This document shows, piece after piece, positions 31,328-38,107 of a DNA stretch of 43,611 nucleotides; position 1 is the first letter of the stretch; each line of letters starts with the position of its first letter. The notes beneath the pieces were generated by a model. The model was not told the origin of the DNA. It made no database searches and saw nothing but the letters and a program-made list of their open reading frames with translations. Where the stretch lies: the IMG/VR virus record IMGVR_UViG_3300021062_000028, positions 1-43,611 of that record. The stretch is one strand, 5' to 3'. This stretch comes from a virus. The position numbers and the translations under genes are program-made.

Positions 31328-32484
31328 TTCACCTGCTCCTTGCGCAGATCGACCGCGTCCATCACGCGCTGCCACGCTTCGGGATCCTGCTCGCGGAGCT
31401 GCGCCAGGTTCTCCGCGTGCGTGACCTTGACGTACTGGTCGATGCCCTTGCGGTCCTTGAAGCGCCGGAGCTGGTTGACGAACGCTTCCTCGAACAGGGA
31501 CACGTCGAGCGGCGGGCGCTTGGGCTGCGGCGGGGTGTCAATCGGCAAAGTGGGAGCCTCTGGCGCAGGCGTCGCGGGTTGTGAGGCAGCAGGCGCCTCG
31601 CCAGAGGCATCGGCCGGGGGCGTCGCGGCCGACTCGGTTGTCGGGGTTGCCGCCGCGTCAGGCTTCGGCGTGCTGGCGATTGCCGCCGCTGCCGCTTCGC
31701 TGGTCACGGTCGGAAATTCTTCGTCGGCGGAGATCTCGCGGCGGGCAATCGAGCCGTAGATCACCTTGAGTTGCGCCATGTCGACCGGCGTCCACAGTGA
31801 CACCTTGGAGCCGACGCGCGCTTCCAGCCGGGCCACGGAAATGCCGAGCTGCGCGTACGCCTCCAGCATGGCCTTCTTCTTCTCGGCCGGCGACACGTCG
31901 GCGTCGGACACCAGCGTCTTGTTGCAAACGTCCTTGGCCTCCTCGGTGAACCACGGCGGCAGCACGCGAAAGATCATCTCGCGCAGCCGGCGCGCGCCCA
32001 TGTTGGCGTTGTTCTCGTAGATATCGCGCATGTCGGTGAGCGGCACCGGGCCATCCTTCTTGTCGCGCATGTGCGGCACGATGAAGGTGGTTTCCGACTG
32101 AGAGTTGGTCTGCAAGTCCCAGGCGTAGGCCATCATCTCGGATTGCCCCGCCTCATCGTCCCGCGACATTTCCTTGAGGCCGTACTTCACGTTTCCCCAG
32201 CACCGCGCGAGGTCCACCGCCAGATGGATCGACGGGCCGGTGACGGCGGTGCCGCCGCGCGAGTAGCGGAAGAAGGCGCGCTCCGCGAGGCCGGGCTGAG
32301 CGCACGACGCCTGCATGGCAAGGCGGCACATGCCTTCGTTGCGCGGCACTTGCTGGGCGACGATCACCATGGCCTTGACCTCGGCGACGGCGCGCGACTG
32401 CTCGACCTTCGTCGCCTCCGAGCGGGCGACGTTGCTCTGCGGCAGCTTGGCAATGGCGGCGCTGGCCTTGACTGCGGTGTTCAT
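31324..32484 (-). CDS. Candidate single-strand annealing recombination protein (RecE partner)
   Basis: 386 residues from ATG 32484 (upstream in-frame residues are low-complexity). Residues about 15-210 are well-ordered and strongly patterned: SRAVAEVKAMVIVAQQVPRN, AERAFFRYSRGGTAVTGPSI, HLAVDLARCWGNVKYG, ENNANMGARRLREMIFRVLP. A proline/alanine-rich linker (about 265-325) and a helical end follow. I recall similar proteins beside phage exonuclease genes, treated as RecT/Erf-like; here the role is inferred from the adjacent RecE-like gene with which it overlaps by 4 nt. Confidence 0.65.
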   Translation of the reverse strand: MNTAVKASAAIAKLPQSNVARSEATKVEQSRAVAEVKAMVIVAQQVPRNEGMCRLAMQASCAQPGLAERAFFRYSRGGTAVTGPSIHLAVDLARCWGNVKYGLKEMSRDDEAGQSEMMAYAWDLQTNSQSETTFIVPHMRDKKDGPVPLTDMRDIYENNANMGARRLREMIFRVLPPWFTEEAKDVCNKTLVSDADVSPAEKKKAMLEAYAQLGISVARLEARVGSKVSLWTPVDMAQLKVIYGSIARREISADEEFPTVTSEAAAAAIASTPKPDAAATPTTESAATPPADASGEAPAASQPATPAPEAPTLPIDTPPQPKRPPLDVSLFEEAFVNQLRRFKDRKGIDQYVKVTHAENLAQLREQDPEAWQRVMDAVDLRKEQVK

Positions 32485-33353
32485 CCGTAAATCTCCTGTT
32501 GCAGACGCTCGATGGATTGCAGGGTGCCGCCGGGCACGGGAACCTCGTGCACGTCGCCGGCATAGGTCGGCCACACGCCGCGCTCCGCGCATTCGGCCCA
32601 GCGGCGCAGCGACTTGCGCACGATCAGCTCACCCTCAAGGGCTAGCTGCTCCGGTAGCGTGTAGTGTTCGATGATCGGCCAGCGCTTCGCCTTTTCGATC
32701 ACCAGGAACACGTAGGGGCGCGGGTCGGCCTGCAGGGACTTCAGGACAAGGTCGGTCATCGCCTGCGAGACCATGTAGCCGTACTTGCGTGCGTCGCTTG
32801 CCCAGAACACCGTCTTGGCGCTGGCAGCAGTCTTGATGTTGACCGCCAGATTGCCGCGCATGGCGTCCGGCCGCGACTTGATCGCCAGCCCGGTTTCCGT
32901 GTCCTTGGCGAGTAGCGTCACCTCGGCGTCGCATTCGGCGAGCGCGGCCATTGCGGTTGCGTCGGCCTTGATCGCGGCAGCCCAGAAGCGCGCGGCGATC
33001 CAGTCGGCCTCGGTGACGATCTCAAGGCCGGCGTCTTCCTGCTCGCGCTGCCACGCCTTGCCCTCGGTCGTGTTGAACCTCATCCCCTCGGGCTTCATCG
33101 CGAAGCGCTCGGCGGCGACGTTCTCGCCCTCCAGTATCAGCGTGTGTGCAAGGCTGCCGATGGACAGCGCCTCCGACTCGCGGCCCGGCTCGCGATCCGG
33201 GCAAATCGGATGCCGCACATAGGCGTAGCGCGGGCAGAACTTCTCCATGTTCCAGCAATCGGAAGCGCCGACCGCCTCGCATTCGAGATACTGCTCCATC
33301 GGGACGTGGTGATAGATCCCCGCCGCGCCGATCACGAGTGAACCGTCAGGCAT
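32481..33353 (-). CDS. RecE-like PD-(D/E)XK exonuclease (DUF3799 type)
   Basis: 290 residues from ATG 33353. Hallmarks: early VPMEQYLECEAVGASDCW, the helix with SIGSLAHTLILEG (motif His), then KSRPDAM with Asp163, the VNIKT strand with Lys174, and a helix ending YGYMVSQAM. The family normally has VDIKT or VDLKT; here the second acidic residue is Asn172. The fold is clear; catalytic competence is not. It would resect double-stranded ends for annealing by the downstream partner. Confidence 0.8.
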   Translation of the reverse strand: MPDGSLVIGAAGIYHHVPMEQYLECEAVGASDCWNMEKFCPRYAYVRHPICPDREPGRESEALSIGSLAHTLILEGENVAAERFAMKPEGMRFNTTEGKAWQREQEDAGLEIVTEADWIAARFWAAAIKADATAMAALAECDAEVTLLAKDTETGLAIKSRPDAMRGNLAVNIKTAASAKTVFWASDARKYGYMVSQAMTDLVLKSLQADPRPYVFLVIEKAKRWPIIEHYTLPEQLALEGELIVRKSLRRWAECAERGVWPTYAGDVHEVPVPGGTLQSIERLQQEIYG

Positions 33354-33516
33354 GGAACATCACCACGAACGCAGCGACGATGAAGATGATCGAGAAGACC
33401 ATGCCGACGATGACCCAGACGGCTTCGTCTTGGCGGCCCTTCTCGCACTTGGCGCCAGCGTTGAAGGCGCTGATCAGCGAGAAGAAGGTGAGAAAAATAG
33501 AAACTGCGGTCAGCAT
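33346..33516 (-). CDS. Small two-helix membrane protein
   Basis: 56 residues from ATG 33516, with GGAGGGG upstream. Two membrane segments (about 3-19 and 34-54) are separated by a short charged loop (GAKCEKGRQDEA). Coupled to the exonuclease gene by an 8-nt overlap. Role unknown; small membrane proteins in left early operons sometimes act in superinfection exclusion or host takeover. Confidence 0.65.
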   Translation of the reverse strand: MLTAVSIFLTFFSLISAFNAGAKCEKGRQDEAVWVIVGMVFSIIFIVAAFVVMFHA

Positions 33517-33737
33517 TGCGCCGCCCCTCCATCCCCGCTCCCCGCCTCGGCGCCGGCCTGGATCGCCGCGGCGTCGGCGCGGGCGGCGCGCAACGCCCGC
33601 CGCAGCTCGGGATGCAGGCGCCGCAGGAACAGCAGCCCCGTCTCGCGCGTGTGCTGCGGGCCGTCGCTCAGCGCCATGCCCACAGCGTCGCGGAAGTGCC
33701 GGCGCCAGAAGGGCAGGGGATAGATGGTGGCGGTCAT
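33510..33737 (-). CDS. Small early protein, unknown
   Basis: 75 residues from ATG 33737. Basic and helical: PLPFWRRHFRDAVGMALSDG, then LLFLRRLHPELRRALRAARA. Overlaps both neighbours by a few nucleotides. No family recognised. Confidence 0.55.
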   Translation of the reverse strand: MTATIYPLPFWRRHFRDAVGMALSDGPQHTRETGLLFLRRLHPELRRALRAARADAAAIQAGAEAGSGDGGAAQC

Positions 33738-33913
33738 TGCCGCTTCTCCTCAGCCTCGGCGAGCAGATCGAGGATCGCCTCGTATGCCGTAGCGCCGTAG
33801 CCCTGCGGATCGCTCGGCTCACCGCTGTAGCTGTCGAACGTGGCGCAGTAGTCGAACTGGCGCAGCGGGATCGGCTTGGCCCAGTACTCGACGGTGATGC
33901 GGTCGGCGGTCAT
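33734..33913 (-). CDS. Small early protein, unknown
   Basis: 59 residues from ATG 33913, with 4-nt overlaps on both sides. Begins MTADRITVEYWAKPIPLRQF, followed by FDSYSGEPSDPQGYGATAYE and a helix. The beta-turn-helix layout is a common short phage protein type; function unknown. Confidence 0.6.
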   Translation of the reverse strand: MTADRITVEYWAKPIPLRQFDYCATFDSYSGEPSDPQGYGATAYEAILDLLAEAEEKRQ

Positions 33914-34365
33914 GGCGCGGCCGGCGCCGGCTTCTCGACCGTCTCCCAGTAGGAGCGGAAGTTGCGCAGAAAGTACTCGCGCCGCAGCTCGATATCGGCG
34001 ATCTCGCGGCGCTTCGTCTCGATCTCCTTGTCGAGCACCTGCAGGATGCGCTCCTTGTCGAGGTCGAGGCTGTCGTCGTCGATGGCCTTGACGATCTCGG
34101 TTTCCTTGGTCTGCGCGTTGAAGTGCAGGAACTTGATCTCGGCCTTCTGCCAGTCCTTGCTGACGTAGGCGACGATCACAGTCGGCAGGTTCTTGAACGG
34201 CTCGAAGCCGATCACGACGCCTGCGTGCACCTGGTAGTCGCTGTAGGTCTTGACCAGCACCTTGACGCGGTCGCCAACGCGCAGCTCATCGACGCGCTTG
34301 GCGTGCCGCAGGTCGATCTCCAGCTTGACGCCGTTGACCTCGATAACCGTCTTGCCTTCGCTCAT
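33910..34365 (-). CDS. Early protein with beta-barrel and coiled coil
   Basis: 151 residues. ATG 34365 is preferred over ATG 34371 because AAGGAG is 7-8 nt before it but only 1-2 nt before the first. Residues 1-85 are beta-rich (VGDRVKVLVKTYSDYQVHAG, VVIGFEPFKNLPTVIVAYV), suggesting an SH3/KOW-like barrel; 95-140 form a charged coiled coil (RILQVLDKEIETKRREIADI). A nucleic-acid-associated role is possible. Confidence 0.65.
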   Translation of the reverse strand: MSEGKTVIEVNGVKLEIDLRHAKRVDELRVGDRVKVLVKTYSDYQVHAGVVIGFEPFKNLPTVIVAYVSKDWQKAEIKFLHFNAQTKETEIVKAIDDDSLDLDKERILQVLDKEIETKRREIADIELRREYFLRNFRSYWETVEKPAPAAP

Positions 34366-34389
34366 GTCCATTCTCCTTGGTTGAACTTG

Positions 34390-34725
34390 CTACTCCGCCG
34401 CCAGCGCCAAGGCCGCAGCCATGCGCGCCGCGTCGTACTTGGCGTTCCAGTCAACATCGAGTTGCCGCGCCAGCGCCCGCAGCTCCGCGCCGATGGCGTA
34501 GCCCGCCTCGTGCGCCATCTGCCCCAGCGCCTCGCAGTCCGCTCGGATCGTGTCGTGAAGTGCATCGGCCACGCTCTTGCGCGAGGCGTCAAAAGCCTGC
34601 TCGGCGCCGAAGTCGCCAGCGCGGTCCATCAGCGTCAGGAGCGTGAGCGCGGCGCGCGCGACGTCCGCCTGACGACGGCAGGCGTCGTGCAGAGCGTCGG
34701 CGGTTGCGAAATCGGTGCGGTCCAT
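34390..34725 (-). CDS. Helical early protein, unknown
   Basis: 111 residues from ATG 34725. Almost entirely helical, alanine-rich, with ALHDACRRQADVARAALTLL and DFGAEQAFDASRKSVADALH. Lies 24 nt upstream of the next gene. No motif to assign function. Confidence 0.6.
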   Translation of the reverse strand: MDRTDFATADALHDACRRQADVARAALTLLTLMDRAGDFGAEQAFDASRKSVADALHDTIRADCEALGQMAHEAGYAIGAELRALARQLDVDWNAKYDAARMAAALALAAE

Positions 34726-34727
34726 CC

Positions 34728-34994
34728 TCACTCCTCCCCGCTCTGCGCGCCGGCCGCTGCGGCGAGCGCGGCGCGGGCTTCGATCATCGCGTCGGCGGCT
34801 TCGTAGGCGCGCGCCACTATTTCGTGGACGCCATCGAGGTATTGGAGCTTGGTCAGCCACTCGGGTTTGCTGGCGATCAAACCCTGCATCGCCTGCCCCG
34901 CGAACCAGTCGCGCAGGGACATGCCGGGCCGCGTGCCCGTGTCGCCTGAGTCGTGATGCGGAAACGCCGGCCCGCCGTCCTCGCGCTTGGGCAT
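34728..34994 (-). CDS. Conserved phage hypothetical protein (GMSLRDWFAGQA type)
   Basis: 88 residues from ATG 34994. EDGGPAFPHHDSGD ... GMSLRDWFAGQAM is a very widespread phage signature in left early operons, followed by a helical C-terminus. Function unknown; recognition is from recurrence of this motif. Confidence 0.7.
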   Translation of the reverse strand: MPKREDGGPAFPHHDSGDTGTRPGMSLRDWFAGQAMQGLIASKPEWLTKLQYLDGVHEIVARAYEAADAMIEARAALAAAAGAQSGEE

Positions 34995-34995
34995 G

Positions 34996-35226
34996 TCAGG
35001 CTCCCTCGATGGCGGTTTCGATAGCCGCGTAGATCGCGGGCATCTTCGACGTGAGCGTGAACTGGCCGGCGCGCTGCATCTGCTCGGCGATACCGAAGCG
35101 GATGTAGGCGAGGCTCGGGCTGTCATCGCCGGGCATGGCGTAGCAGGCGCGCGTCAGGCGCTCTTGCGTGGCCGCCGCCTCGTTGTAATCGCCGCGCGTC
35201 CACTTGGTGCGGCCAGCCTTGCGCAT
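34996..35226 (-). CDS. Small early protein, unknown
   Basis: 76 residues from ATG 35226. Helical, with NEAAATQERLTRACYAMPGD and IRFGIAEQMQRAGQF. Overlaps the gene upstream by 73 nt in another frame, larger than the usual 4-nt overlaps here. No family recognised. Confidence 0.55.
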   Translation of the reverse strand: MRKAGRTKWTRGDYNEAAATQERLTRACYAMPGDDSPSLAYIRFGIAEQMQRAGQFTLTSKMPAIYAAIETAIEGA

Positions 35227-35459
35227 CCGGTTGGCGGTACTGACCGACCCGGATCGGGCGGCGCCGGAAACCTCTGTCTGATCGCCTCGAACCAGCGCAG
35301 GGTGTTAGCCTGCGGCGACCATGCCGGCCACGTCACCGAAGTTGGATCAAGGCCTTGCAGTTTCGCGATCTCGGCATGCGCCGAAACGAGGTCGCGCTCG
35401 ACCTGATCCATGATGGCGTGAAGGACTGCGCGTTCGTCGTCAGAAACTACGTGCGCCAT
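35154..35459 (-). CDS. Small early protein, unknown
   Basis: 101 residues from ATG 35459, directly abutting the upstream gene. The N-terminal 45 residues are a good amphipathic helix (ERAVLHAIMDQVERDLVSAH); the C-terminal 30 are basic low-complexity and lie in the overlap with the next gene, so the true product may end earlier through a sequencing or frame difference. Confidence 0.5.
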   Translation of the reverse strand: MAHVVSDDERAVLHAIMDQVERDLVSAHAEIAKLQGLDPTSVTWPAWSPQANTLRWFEAIRQRFPAPPDPGRSVPPTGCARLAAPSGRAAITTRRRPRKSA

Positions 35460-35627
35460 CTATGCCTCCGAATATGCCTGGATCAGGTGGATGAAGATCG
35501 CCACGTAGGCGCCCATGCACGACCGCTCGCGGCCGATGGTCCATTCGCCCGACGCGAGGTCCGTCACCTTCCAGCACCACCAAGGCGACCGGCGGACGTG
35601 CCACCAGGTGACCGTGAACTTCGCCAT
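35460..35627 (-). CDS. Small tryptophan-rich early protein
   Basis: 55 residues from ATG 35627. FTVTWWHVRRSPWWCWKVTD is unusually tryptophan-rich, followed by an amphipathic helix (VAIFIHLIQAYSE). Compact beta-beta-alpha layout. Function unknown. Confidence 0.55.
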   Translation of the reverse strand: MAKFTVTWWHVRRSPWWCWKVTDLASGEWTIGRERSCMGAYVAIFIHLIQAYSEA

Positions 35628-35637
35628 CCCATCCTCC

Positions 35638-35868
35638 CTAAATCGCCCGCTCGATCTCGGCGGCGAGCGCGCGGGCCTCGGGTGCGACCGCTTCCCCGTC
35701 CGTCCGCAGGTACTCGCGACACCGCCGCAGAAGGTCGGCCATCGTCGGCACGCGCTCGGCGGCATCGCAGACGATGACCACCGCCCCGGCCGTCTCGGAC
35801 GCGCCCGACCAAGTTGCGGCGATGCCCCGGAGGCGGGCGATTGCGGCGGTTAGTTCGGTGGCGTCCAT
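35638..35868 (-). CDS. First gene of the leftward early operon, unknown
   Basis: 76 residues from ATG 35868, only 7 nt after the -10 box of PL, so this start is on a nearly leaderless mRNA. Helical (DATELTAAIARLRGIAATWS; RVPTMADLLRRCREYLRTDG). Position corresponds to lambda N, but there is no arginine-rich N-terminus, so I do not call it an antiterminator. Confidence 0.6.
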   Translation of the reverse strand: MDATELTAAIARLRGIAATWSGASETAGAVVIVCDAAERVPTMADLLRRCREYLRTDGEAVAPEARALAAEIERAI

Positions 35869-35875
35869 GGGGAGG

Positions 35876-35904
35876 ATATAAGCACGACTTATAGGAGGGT
35901 GCAA
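35876..35904 (-). promoter_or_regulatory. Leftward early promoter PL
   Basis: On the minus strand TTGCAC (35904-35899) and TTATAT (35881-35876) are exactly 17 nt apart. The -10 box overlaps operator 1 and the -35 box overlaps operator 2, so repressor binding would block RNA polymerase. ATG 35868 is 7 nt downstream of the -10 box. Confidence 0.75.
35877..35893. promoter_or_regulatory. Operator OL-a
   Basis: TATAAGCACGACTTATA, a perfect TATAAG-N5-CTTATA palindrome, over the PL -10 box. Best copy of the five-member operator family. Confidence 0.8.
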
Positions 35905-35916
35905 GTGATACTTATA
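35900..35916. promoter_or_regulatory. Operator OL-b
   Basis: TGCAAGTGATACTTATA, 23 bp centre-to-centre from OL-a, over the PL -35 box. One half-site is degenerate (TGCAAG). Confidence 0.75.
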
Positions 35917-35967
35917 GGGCGCGAGAAAATGTTGCCGCCTACAATCCCTTGCTCACAGGGGGCGGAA

Positions 35968-36189
35968 ATGCGGCTGATTTTGATTGCACTGGCGGTGCTG
36001 GCGCTTGTCGGACCGGCTGAGGCTAGGGGCGGGAGTCACTCGACTCGGGGCTACGTCACCAAAAAGGGCACCTATGTAGCGCCTTACCGCGCGACAAATC
36101 CAAACCAGACGCAACGGGACAATTTCAGTACCAAGGGGAACGTCAACCCGTACACTGGCAAGGCCGGCACGCGCACCCCGCGCTACTGA
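35968..36189 (+). CDS. Small exported protein, probable lysogen-expressed
   Basis: 73 residues from ATG 35968 (GGGGGCGGAA upstream). Signal peptide RLILIALAVLALVGPAEA, then a short mature protein with GYVTKKGTYVAPYRATNP and STKGNVNPYTGKAGTRTP, a motif recurrent in small secreted proteins of Proteobacteria. Runs opposite to the flanking early operon and cI. A weak -10 (TACAAT, 35940) precedes it; promoter not convincing. Lower G+C suggests acquired cargo. Confidence 0.7.
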   Translation: MRLILIALAVLALVGPAEARGGSHSTRGYVTKKGTYVAPYRATNPNQTQRDNFSTKGNVNPYTGKAGTRTPRY

Positions 36190-36512
36190 TGCGCCGCCTG
36201 CTTTTGATGGCATTCGCTGCTGTGGCAGCTTGCGGCCCTAGCCCGGAGCCGAGGCCGATATATATGCCGCCGCCCCTGCCGCCCCCGCCGAACTTCGCTG
36301 CGCTATCGAACAAGTTGGCGCCGCAGATGACAGAGGCGGATGTTCAGGCGGTCATGGGCGGGCCGCCACGCTCAACAGACTTGACCACCTGTGGCGCCGC
36401 GGTAGGAACGCCGTTCCGCTGCAAGAGCTGGACCTATGGCAACGCCCTAATCATTTTCTTCGGCGCCGATCAGCGCGGCACTTGGCGAGTGCTGGGCTGG
36501 GGCAATCTTTAG
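36189..36512 (+). CDS. Lipoprotein, probable lysogen-expressed
   Basis: 107 residues from ATG 36189 (TGATG overlap). Lipobox AVAAC at residues 11-15 after RRLLLMAF, so the mature protein should be lipid-anchored. A proline run (PPPLPPPP) is followed by LAPQMTEADVQAVMGGPPRS, C67/C77 that could pair, and an aromatic C-terminus. The MTEADVQAVMG-PP pattern is reminiscent of the SmpA/OmlA (BamE) fold. It converges on cI with a 4-nt overlap. Envelope location makes superinfection exclusion a reasonable guess. Confidence 0.7.
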   Translation: MRRLLLMAFAAVAACGPSPEPRPIYMPPPLPPPPNFAALSNKLAPQMTEADVQAVMGGPPRSTDLTTCGAAVGTPFRCKSWTYGNALIIFFGADQRGTWRVLGWGNL

Positions 36513-37135
36513 CCGTCGCCCTGTTTCGCCCACACGATGCGCCAGACGCCCGCAATGGCGCCGCTGGCGATCGGATGCCCTCTGAAGTCAATGATCTGAG
36601 CTGAGCGGCCCGCGCCGGCCAGCACCTTGCCGGCCACCGTCTCGCCGGTTCTCAGCCGCACCAGGCACCGGCGGCCGATGTGCCGCCGCCAATCCTGGTC
36701 TAGCTCTTTCGGGTGATAGAGCACGTCGCCGTCTGAGTAGGCGGGCTCAAGTTCGTCACCCTTCACCCGTGTCGCTTCCAACGACCCAGGTGTCATTCCC
36801 CCGAGATATCCCATAGGCAGCTCTTCGGCTTTTTCAATGGGGTCATGTTCATTGAAATTTTGTCGCCGTCCACTGCGAATCTCGCCTGTAATGAAGATTA
36901 ATGGTTCACTCTGCGGATCGTCCTTCATGGGGCCCGTTCCCTTTATCAACCATTCCGTGCGCACGCCCGTCAAAATCGCCAACTCTATCAATCGCTCCGT
37001 CGCCGGCTTGGTCTTCTTGGGCTTCGTCCATTGGTTTACCGCGCTGGCTGATATGCCAAAGTGACGCGCCACCTTCGATTGATCGAGATGTGACTCATCA
37101 ATTGCGCGTTGGATGCGTTCTGCGAGCGTCGGCAT
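36509..37135 (-). CDS. CI-like repressor lacking the S24 catalytic serine
   Basis: 208 residues from ATG 37135. N-terminal helix-turn-helix (residues about 5-40: LAERIQRAIDESHLDQSKVA then RHFGISASAVNQW). C-terminal half has the LexA/CI fold: EATRVKGDELEPAYSDGDVL, then CLVRLRTGETVAGKVLAG. The position of the nucleophile, normally GDSMEP, reads GDELEP with Glu128; the probable general-base lysine (Lys170) is present. It should dimerise and bind the 17-bp operators, but self-cleavage is not expected. ATG lies 6 nt from a TATACC -10 box. Confidence 0.85.
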   Translation of the reverse strand: MPTLAERIQRAIDESHLDQSKVARHFGISASAVNQWTKPKKTKPATERLIELAILTGVRTEWLIKGTGPMKDDPQSEPLIFITGEIRSGRRQNFNEHDPIEKAEELPMGYLGGMTPGSLEATRVKGDELEPAYSDGDVLYHPKELDQDWRRHIGRRCLVRLRTGETVAGKVLAGAGRSAQIIDFRGHPIASGAIAGVWRIVWAKQGDG

Positions 37136-37141
37136 GGCGAG

Positions 37142-37147
37142 GGTATA
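37142..37147 (-). promoter_or_regulatory. Probable repressor-maintenance promoter PRM (-10)
   Basis: On the minus strand TATACC (37147-37142) precedes the cI ATG by 6 nt; no good -35 is seen 17 nt upstream, as expected for a promoter that needs activation by bound repressor at an adjacent operator. Confidence 0.5.
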
Positions 37148-37162
37148 CAAGCCACGCTTATA
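37146..37162. promoter_or_regulatory. Operator OR-a (cI-proximal)
   Basis: TACAAGCCACGCTTATA. Overlaps the PRM -10 by 2 nt, so binding should repress cI, like lambda OR3. Confidence 0.7.
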
Positions 37163-37170
37163 GGACGCGC

Positions 37171-37187
37171 TAGAAGTATCACTTGCA
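37171..37187. promoter_or_regulatory. Operator OR-b (middle)
   Basis: TAGAAGTATCACTTGCA, the weakest match, 25 bp from OR-a. Its right end overlaps the PR -35. Confidence 0.6.
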
Positions 37188-37212
37188 GATGGGTGTAAGT
37201 CTGACTTATACT
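37183..37212 (+). promoter_or_regulatory. Rightward early promoter PR
   Basis: TTGCAG (37183-37188), 18-nt spacer, TATACT (37207-37212). Operator OR-c covers the spacer and -10. The cro ATG (37221) is 8 nt past the -10, so transcription should start at or next to it. Confidence 0.75.
37194..37210. promoter_or_regulatory. Operator OR-c (cro-proximal)
   Basis: TGTAAGTCTGACTTATA, 23 bp from OR-b; a good match to the family, placed to block PR. Confidence 0.75.
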
Positions 37213-37220
37213 CACCGGCC

Positions 37221-37427
37221 ATGAGCCCCAAACAAGCCCTGAAAGCGGTCAAGGATCACTTCGGTTCCGGCTCCGAGCTGGCGCGGAAGCTCGCCATCAG
37301 CCCGGCGGCGGTCAATCAGTGGCGGTGCGTGCCGATCAAGCGGGTGAAGCAGATCGAGCGCCTGAGCGGCGGCACGTTCTCCCGCTACGACCTTCGCCCT
37401 GACGTATTCGAGCGCGAGGCGGCCTGA
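37221..37427 (+). CDS. Cro-like protein (YdaS-type HTH)
   Basis: 68 residues from ATG 37221. SPKQALKAVKDHFGSGSELA then RKLAISPAAVNQWRCVPIKR and RYDLRPDVFE fit the YdaS/Cro-like family: five-helix HTH with the terminal LRPD-F. It shares the AVNQW recognition-helix word with the divergent repressor (SAVNQW), consistent with recognition of the same operators. First gene of PR; no ribosome site, matching a leaderless mRNA. Confidence 0.8.
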   Translation: MSPKQALKAVKDHFGSGSELARKLAISPAAVNQWRCVPIKRVKQIERLSGGTFSRYDLRPDVFEREAA

Positions 37428-37481
37428 GCGATGCGCGCGGGGGATGACGGATCGCTGTTCACCTGCGGGGGCGCGTAGGCG

Positions 37482-37817
37482 ATGGAAGGCACGCTGCTCC
37501 AAGCCACTTGGTATGCGGTGCAGTGCGAGCGGATGCGCGGCGGCTTGCAGCCGCAGCCGTGTGCGGTGTGCGGGTGCGAAAAGGCAGTGGCGCACCATGA
37601 GGACTACACCAAGCCGCTGGATGTGACGTGGCTATGCCGCACTCATCACCAACTGCGGCATAGCGAGATCAACCTCGCGCTATTCGGCCGGAAGCAGGTC
37701 GGCTTCCCCTACGCTTGGGTATTCGAGTTTGGCCTTGAGCCGTGCCGGAAGTTGGCCGAGCGGCGCGACATCAGGTTCGCCCCCGATCAGGTCGACTTCT
37801 TGAAGGCCGCCGCATGA
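37482..37817 (+). CDS. HNH/zinc-finger-like protein
   Basis: 111 residues from ATG 37482. Metal-site pattern CAVCGCEKAVAHHEDYTKPL then WLCRTHHQLRH: two Cys, an HH pair, then Cys and HH, the layout of small HNH-type zinc proteins. A complete HNH active site is not clear. The C-terminal half is mixed alpha/beta. Only 54 nt follow cro; a 15-codon frame at 37431 in that gap is not supported. Confidence 0.65.
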   Translation: MEGTLLQATWYAVQCERMRGGLQPQPCAVCGCEKAVAHHEDYTKPLDVTWLCRTHHQLRHSEINLALFGRKQVGFPYAWVFEFGLEPCRKLAERRDIRFAPDQVDFLKAAA

Positions 37818-38107
37818 CGCCGGCCCGCTCACCGATCTCCCCCTGGCGCGGTGACAGCACAGCCGCGCCCACCTTCGGCGCGCGTGCGTTGCGCCGTCTT
37901 TATTGCCGCGACGATCTCGGCTGCGACGGTTCCGACCGCGCGCCAGTTGTCGCTCGTGATTCCTCCCTCGCGCTCAGCGGTGTGACCGCCAAGTCGTTGC
38001 TGAGCTGCGAGGCTGTGACCGCTGCACATGGTCAACACCATGGAGCAGCCCTTGTCCCCTTTCCGACAGAAGCCGTGCCGAAAGCGACACGACAACCCCA
38101 TGCGTAG
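37814..38107 (+). CDS. Doubtful reading frame between HNH-like and HTH genes
   Basis: 97 residues from ATG 37814 (ATGA overlap with the previous stop). Composition (T, A, S, R, H-rich, little secondary structure) is not protein-like compared with neighbours. Direct repeats of TGTGACCGC occur at 37981 and 38015. The stretch may be a regulatory region rather than a gene. Confidence 0.3.
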   Translation: MTPARSPISPWRGDSTAAPTFGARALRRLYCRDDLGCDGSDRAPVVARDSSLALSGVTAKSLLSCEAVTAAHGQHHGAALVPFPTEAVPKATRQPHA

